Of a stretch of 64,000 nucleotides of DNA, positions 59,961 through 64,000 are shown piece by piece. Each line of letters starts with the position of its first letter. Position 1 is the first letter of the stretch. This stretch comes from Daucus carota subsp. sativus. Lineage: Eukaryota > Streptophyta > Magnoliopsida > Apiales > Apiaceae. Under the pieces are notes generated by a model. The model was not told the DNA's origin. It did no database searches and saw only the letters and a list, made by a program, of their open reading frames with translations. The stretch lies in contig NC_030384.2 in the NCBI RefSeq assembly GCF_001625215.2, forward strand, positions 28,136,527 to 28,200,526, given 5' to 3'. The translations under genes were made by a program, and so were the position numbers.

Positions 59961-61738
59961 TATTAAAATTTTAATATGATCCTGGCCGCCGGATATTCAT
60001 CCAACGGATCAAAATTTGGAACACTTAATTAAGTGTTCCACAGCTATTAATGGATGTGGCTGTGGACCGTTACTCTTGTGTAAGTTGCAACAACGTAACT
60101 CGTAACATATACACAAAAACCACGTTCTACAGTCATAATCAACACCATCTGCAGGTAGAAAATTCAGACTTTCAACTCATTTAAGCGATTCACCAAAGTC
60201 ACATTTTATAATTAGTTAACTTAAGACCTCCAAAATCGACTAAACATCTAAGCCCGACCGATTATGAGTTCAATAATTGAATGGACAAAATACGAAGTGA
60301 TTGATTATATCAAATTACTATTTTATTTTGATTCAGAACTAAAAGAGTTGTCACGGTTTATTTGTTAAAACCACCTAATTAATAAATGCAGCCAGTCAGT
60401 ATTGGAATTTTTGGTTTACTGAACTTCCATTTGCAGGTAAGAGAGGCACAAATTGACAAAAACGACATGAATCTCAGAAACATTAAAAATCATATATAAA
60501 GAACCGTTTTAAAGAAGCCGAAAAGAGAAGGATCCACGAAGTTTCCTACTGTTCTGGCTCTGCATGGCCATGCATGCAAGTCTGTATCCACCGGGCTTTC
60601 TCCTGGCTATATATGGCTAATTGCCTGTATACATATAGGGGCCGTTTGGGTGAATTTAAAATAAGTGTTTTTTTGCTTAAAATAAAAAAGTGAAGTAGAA
60701 GTCAGAAGCAAGTTAAGACTTATAAGTGATTAAACTGTTTGGGAAATAAGCAGAAGTCCTGAAACAAAAGCTAGTAATCCTAAAGATTGAGTGCTTCTTG
60801 ACTTTTTACACAAACGATACAAATAAGTGCTTATAATTTAAAAATCCAGAATTCGGCTTATAATGGCCAGCCAAACATCATCATAATATATCCGAATCCT
60901 GAAATTTTATTAAAATAATTGGCAGGTCGATGCATATTCGTGTTCGCCTGTGATTTGCGCATGAAATAATCTTATAAAAATCACTATTGTCAGTCAATAT
61001 TTTAGCAGCTATTTTAACCAAGTTCTTATGAATGAATATTTTATCAAATCATTGTACATCTATAACAAATATCAGATCATCAATAACCATATTAAAACAA
61101 GGGTCCACGTTCCTGGCAGTCATATGCCAAGGACTGATTAAAAAACTCACAGTTTTTGGACCGTTGCATATATATCCAGCGCCAGGATCATATTAAAATT
61201 TTAACATGTCCAACGCTAAAAGGACATATTAAAATTTTAATATAATCATGACCGCTGGATGCATCCAGCGGCCAAGAAACTAAGTGTTACTTAACTCTTC
61301 CACAACAATCGAGTGCTGTGTACCGCTACCCTTAAAACAAATCAATTTATTTATAACAATTTGAATTTGAAATAAATAATATATTATATCTAAAATTAAC
61401 AGATTAATACAGCCACAAAACAAAATGTTTACACATCAGCAAATTTTGCAAAATGTTTTACACCTTCAATAAATTTTACAAAATATTATATTATAGATCC
61501 AATTCCCACGGGAGATGCTCTTAAGCAAAGAATGTAGTTTCCCAGTCTGACGAACCTAATTTTTGGTAAGAAAATCCTTCAATCAAGCTAAAAAAAAACG
61601 AGTCGTAAACAACCAAGGGGGTGAGAATGTCCATGTATGGTACTTTTTAAAAGAAAAAAGTTCTACGGCAGCGGATTTATATAATTAGAACCAACTGGAA
61701 CTCTTGGAAAGTAAAGACAGACTTAGATTTCACTAAAT
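59961..61738. other. Intergenic with palindromes and MITE remnants
   Basis: A perfect 24-bp palindrome is centred at 60028/60029 (ends tggaacac...gtgttcca). A perfect 20-bp palindrome is at 61252-61271 (ccgctggatgcatccagcgg). Related sequence blocks 'atattaaaattttaatat' plus 'gaccg' occur at 59958-60070 and 61190-61330, so they may be two relics of one family. A hAT-like MITE is at 60638-60879. No gene seen. Confidence 0.45.
60638..60879. mobile_element. Possible hAT-type MITE relic
   Basis: It begins ggggccgtttgggtg and ends near tggccagccaaacatc, an imperfect inverse of the GGGGCCGTTTGG-type ends common in plant hAT MITEs. It contains repeated 'agtgctt' and 'cttataa' phrases. No clear 8-bp duplication. 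Confidence 0.4.
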
Positions 61739-61926
61739 TCAACAGGATTGTGCTATTTCTTTAGCCTCTATCTCTCTGGGCTTTATGCAGTAGACTCGTG
61801 ATCCTAGATGTTGCACTTCGAGGCCAGCATTTTCACAACCTTTGAAAAAAATTGATTCTTCTTCTTTACCAATTCTGCGTCTCCAACTCATCAAGAATGA
61901 AGGGCGAGCCGCCCCTGTATATTCGA
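61739..61926 (-). CDS. SAM-dependent methyltransferase (lysine methyltransferase-like), last exon
   Basis: A single minus-strand exon with an acceptor cttgcag just before 61926 and a stop at 61739-61741. Readable motifs are VEYTGAARPSFLMSWRRRIG, FFKGCENAGLEVQHLGSRVY and CIKP. That matches the C-terminus of plant class I methyltransferases of the METTL21/Methyltransf_16 kind (Arabidopsis At5g01470-like, from memory). Upstream exons should lie at higher coordinates, but 62000-64000 instead holds transposon-like sequence. Either a large intron carries the transposon and the rest is outside the window, or the gene is truncated. Confidence 0.6.
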
Positions 61927-62785
61927 CTGCAAGATGATATATCAAATCAGATAAATAAGTACACAAGAGATCATAACTTCTCTAACCTGAAAATTAGTTC
62001 AAAATACATACCATTATCTCTGTCATTCCTCCTCTGAACTGATTCATCAGAATTTGACTTGTGAGTTTGTAAGAGAAACAATAGGGTTTTTATCAAGTTG
62101 TTGTATTGTTTAACATCTGCAGTAACACACACAAGTACAGAAGTCAGTAATTCTGATTACACAGTTTGTAAGGAATCAAGCATTAAATGTAAGTGCAAGT
62201 GAGAAACTGAGAATAGTGATGTAAGTATATGTATATATTATAAGTGTTTTGTTACAATCTCTGTATTCCAACCTCTTTTCCGGGTATAGTTACATCATAT
62301 TTATACTAGTCGTCATACGTGCTGCTCACGTGTTATGTCTATGGGCTTACATCGGTTATGGGCTTTCTATTAAGTCTTATCTTTACATGGGCTATGGCCC
62401 AACATTTGTCCCTCCCCCAGTCCGCTGGATCTTTAGATGCTGCGAGAGTTTTGTTGTTTTTTGTCCGTTTTTCTTTCTTCTGCTTTTGAATTTTCTTGGG
62501 TAAATGGAATTGGTTTTACCCAATTTTTAAATGTCACTTTCTTTTCCCATCTTTCTTGAACCTTGGGAAACTGAAAAGACTGTGCGTGAAGTTTGATATT
62601 CTTGGAAACTGGCGACTTAGGGCTAGTCTCTTCATTTCCGCCTTTTTAAATTTCTCTTCAGACGGCTTCTCTTATTTCTTGTTCAAGATTTCCATTGCTC
62701 CCTTGTTCTAGGTAATTTCTCTTTTCTCTTCTGAGTCGATCTTTTCTTCTTTGTTTCGCTTGTATTTCTCTTGTTGGGTTGAAGT
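61927..62785. other. Region between methyltransferase exon and transposon gene
   Basis: Contains 'catgggctatggcccaaca' followed by 'tttgtccctcccccagtccg' near 62390-62430, which looks like an element end or LTR junction. A C/T-rich leader leads to the ATG at 62786. It may be the 5' LTR and leader of the element encoding the gene at 62786, but I could not find its pair. Confidence 0.35.
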
Positions 62786-64000
62786 ATGTCCTCCTCGAGA
62801 CTCCCTCGTCGCCGTGCTCCTTCTGTGAAGGCCATTGCTGGTGGGTCCCCGGGCTTGTCGCGTACTTTCGAGAGTCTAACCCCTCTTCCTCCCACCGTGG
62901 TCCGTCATTCAACGTCTCATAGCCTGGCTTCTCTGGAAAGGGAGTTTAACCCGTTGGGAGCCAGTGGATCGATGAGTTCTGTTTTGGCTGGGGGGAGTGA
63001 TCTTGATGGGGGTTTTTCTGGTGGAGGCGAGGTGGCTGTGGAGAATGCTACGGGTTATTTCCGTGCTTGCCCCTCTTTTAACCACCGGTCCAATCTGAGT
63101 GCTCGCAGTTCTGCTATCAAAAGGCTTTCTCAGCACTGTTGTTTTGATTTGGGGTATATCCACCATCTCCCCCGTCGTACTGACAAGATGTGGTGCCCTC
63201 CTCGCGAAGGATGGCAAGCGATTCCTGTCGTCTTTTTCGAGTATGGTTTCCGACTCCCCATGCACCCGTTCTTTGGTGTTGTTTATGAGGCGTTAGGGTG
63301 TGGTCTCGCGCAATTGTCTCCGAACGCTATTATTCAGATTGTGGGTTTCATTGCCCGCTGTCATGAGAAGGGGGAGTTGCCCTCTTTGGAACTCTTGTTT
63401 TCAATTTATCGGGTTAAGAATACCAATGGGTTGTTGTATCTGGATAAGAAGGCTGGTAGAGTGCGGATTGTGGATGCCCCTTCTTCCAATACCATATGGC
63501 ACAGCCAATGGACTTACATGGAGGGATATGATCTTAGTTTGGTTCGTCCATGGAGTGTCATACCCAAGTGGCGATTGAAAGAATTGAATCAGATGCCATC
63601 TCTGCCGGAGGACTTTTTGAACGATTTTCACGGGGAAACCGAGTCTTATAACACTGATACTTTATCTGACATTAAGTTTTTAACTAAGCACTGTTGTAAG
63701 AATTTGTTTCGACTTTTGGTCTGTCTGTCTTGTTACCCTGACTTTCTGATCTTGTTTTTTTTTTTTTTTTGTTGTTGTTTTTTTGTAGTGGCTGGGACAC
63801 CCTTGCGGTCACTGGTGAAGTCTAAGTCAAAAATGCCGAGTGGAGCGTTGCTTGCTAAACTGGCACAGCTTGGTGCTACATCTATGGCGGCCAAAACTCC
63901 GGAAACTGGGGAGAAAGAAGTGACCTCTCGTGCTAAGGAGATTGAAGTTGTGGCTGTTGATTCTGAGCTTGCTGCGGAAACTACTGACTTGGTTGTGAAA
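62786..64000 (+). CDS. 'Putative gypsy type transposon' domain protein, 3' end outside the window
   Basis: Exon 1 is 62786-63695 and exon 2 starts at 63789 and runs off the end. The intron is GT-AG with a long T-tract before the acceptor. The ATG is followed by a Ser/Arg-rich, low-complexity N-terminus. A conserved block follows at about residues 150-215: EYGFRLPMHPFF, LAQLSPNAIIQIVGF and LELLFSIYRVK. I recognise this as the plant transposon-associated domain of PF04195 (named 'transposase, gypsy type'). After the splice a Lys-rich stretch and then an acidic tail begin. The function is not established; such genes occur in many copies per plant genome, usually in gypsy-like retroelements. Base composition is richer in G and C than the intergenic DNA around it, which fits a recently arrived element. 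No frame breaks are seen in the visible part. Confidence 0.7.
   Translation, partial: MSSSRLPRRRAPSVKAIAGGSPGLSRTFESLTPLPPTVVRHSTSHSLASLEREFNPLGASGSMSSVLAGGSDLDGGFSGGGEVAVENATGYFRACPSFNHRSNLSARSSAIKRLSQHCCFDLGYIHHLPRRTDKMWCPPREGWQAIPVVFFEYGFRLPMHPFFGVVYEALGCGLAQLSPNAIIQIVGFIARCHEKGELPSLELLFSIYRVKNTNGLLYLDKKAGRVRIVDAPSSNTIWHSQWTYMEGYDLSLVRPWSVIPKWRLKELNQMPSLPEDFLNDFHGETESYNTDTLSDIKFLTKHCCKNLFRLLVCLSCYPDFLILFFFFFCCCFFVVAGTPLRSLVKSKSKMPSGALLAKLAQLGATSMAAKTPETGEKEVTSRAKEIEVVAVDSELAAETTDLVVK

Noticed and set aside
62658..63265. Arg-rich minus-strand open frames at the right edge
   Set aside because: They are antisense to the gypsy-type gene, whose plus-strand frame stays open for 910 bases, has conserved blocks and splices cleanly.

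Overview
This is a 64 kb piece of a nuclear plant genome. The evidence is spliced genes with GT-AG introns, plant-only protein families (RUS/DUF647, full-size PDR-type ABCG transporter, CYP76-like P450, DIVARICATA-type MYB, CAX antiporter, thylakoid-type ADP/ATP carrier), and abundant Mutator-like, Stowaway, SINE, CACTA, Copia and gypsy-associated elements in very AT-rich intergenic DNA. It is a eudicot, possibly an asterid. I cannot name the species.

Layout. 2.6-4.7 kb (-): cis-prenyltransferase, 3 exons, 338 aa. 5.4-12.1 kb (-): RUS5, 15 exons, 505 aa, with one GC-AG intron. 12.1-19.5 kb: repeats, including a two-copy duplication, a 1001-bp Mutator-like element containing a nested Stowaway MITE, and a SINE with a 12-bp target duplication. 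19.5-21.4 kb (-): CYP76-like cytochrome P450, 2 exons, 514 aa. 23.7-30.6 kb (-): tandem cluster of DIVARICATA-like MYB genes. One copy is potentially intact, two are pseudogenes sharing an in-frame 63-bp deletion, and one is a relic split by a Mutator-like element. 34.8-37.9 kb: decayed transposon genes, interrupted by a young LTR retrotransposon whose gag block lies antisense to its own LTRs. 39.3-46.8 kb (+): complete PDR-type ABCG transporter, 20 exons, 1470 aa. 47.2-50.0 kb (-): thylakoid ADP/ATP carrier, 10 exons, 381 aa. 50.1-51.4 kb: 1287-bp fold-back element just upstream of it. 52.5-55.8 kb (-): CAX-type Ca2+/H+ exchanger, 9 exons, 473 aa. 56-61 kb: mixed transposable elements. 61.7-61.9 kb (-): last exon of a SAM-dependent methyltransferase. 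62.8 kb to the right edge (+): gene of the 'putative gypsy type transposon' family, running off the window.

I rebuilt the exon joins by hand from splice sites and checked that reading frame is kept through every junction of the six full genes. The methyltransferase, CAX, carrier and RUS5 genes lie on the same strand in the order I remember for Arabidopsis At5g01470-At5g01490-At5g01500-At5g01510. This looks like an ancient syntenic block into which about 35 kb (P450, MYB cluster, ABCG transporter, repeats) has been interposed. The P450, MYB and exporter genes could belong to one specialised-metabolism pathway, but the sequence itself does not show that.

Nothing here is a clear new molecular system. 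The most unusual objects are the LTR element with inverted gag, the MYB cluster with its shared deletion, the hairpin-rich fold-back element at the carrier promoter, and transposons inserted within a few bases of splice donors in the CAX gene.
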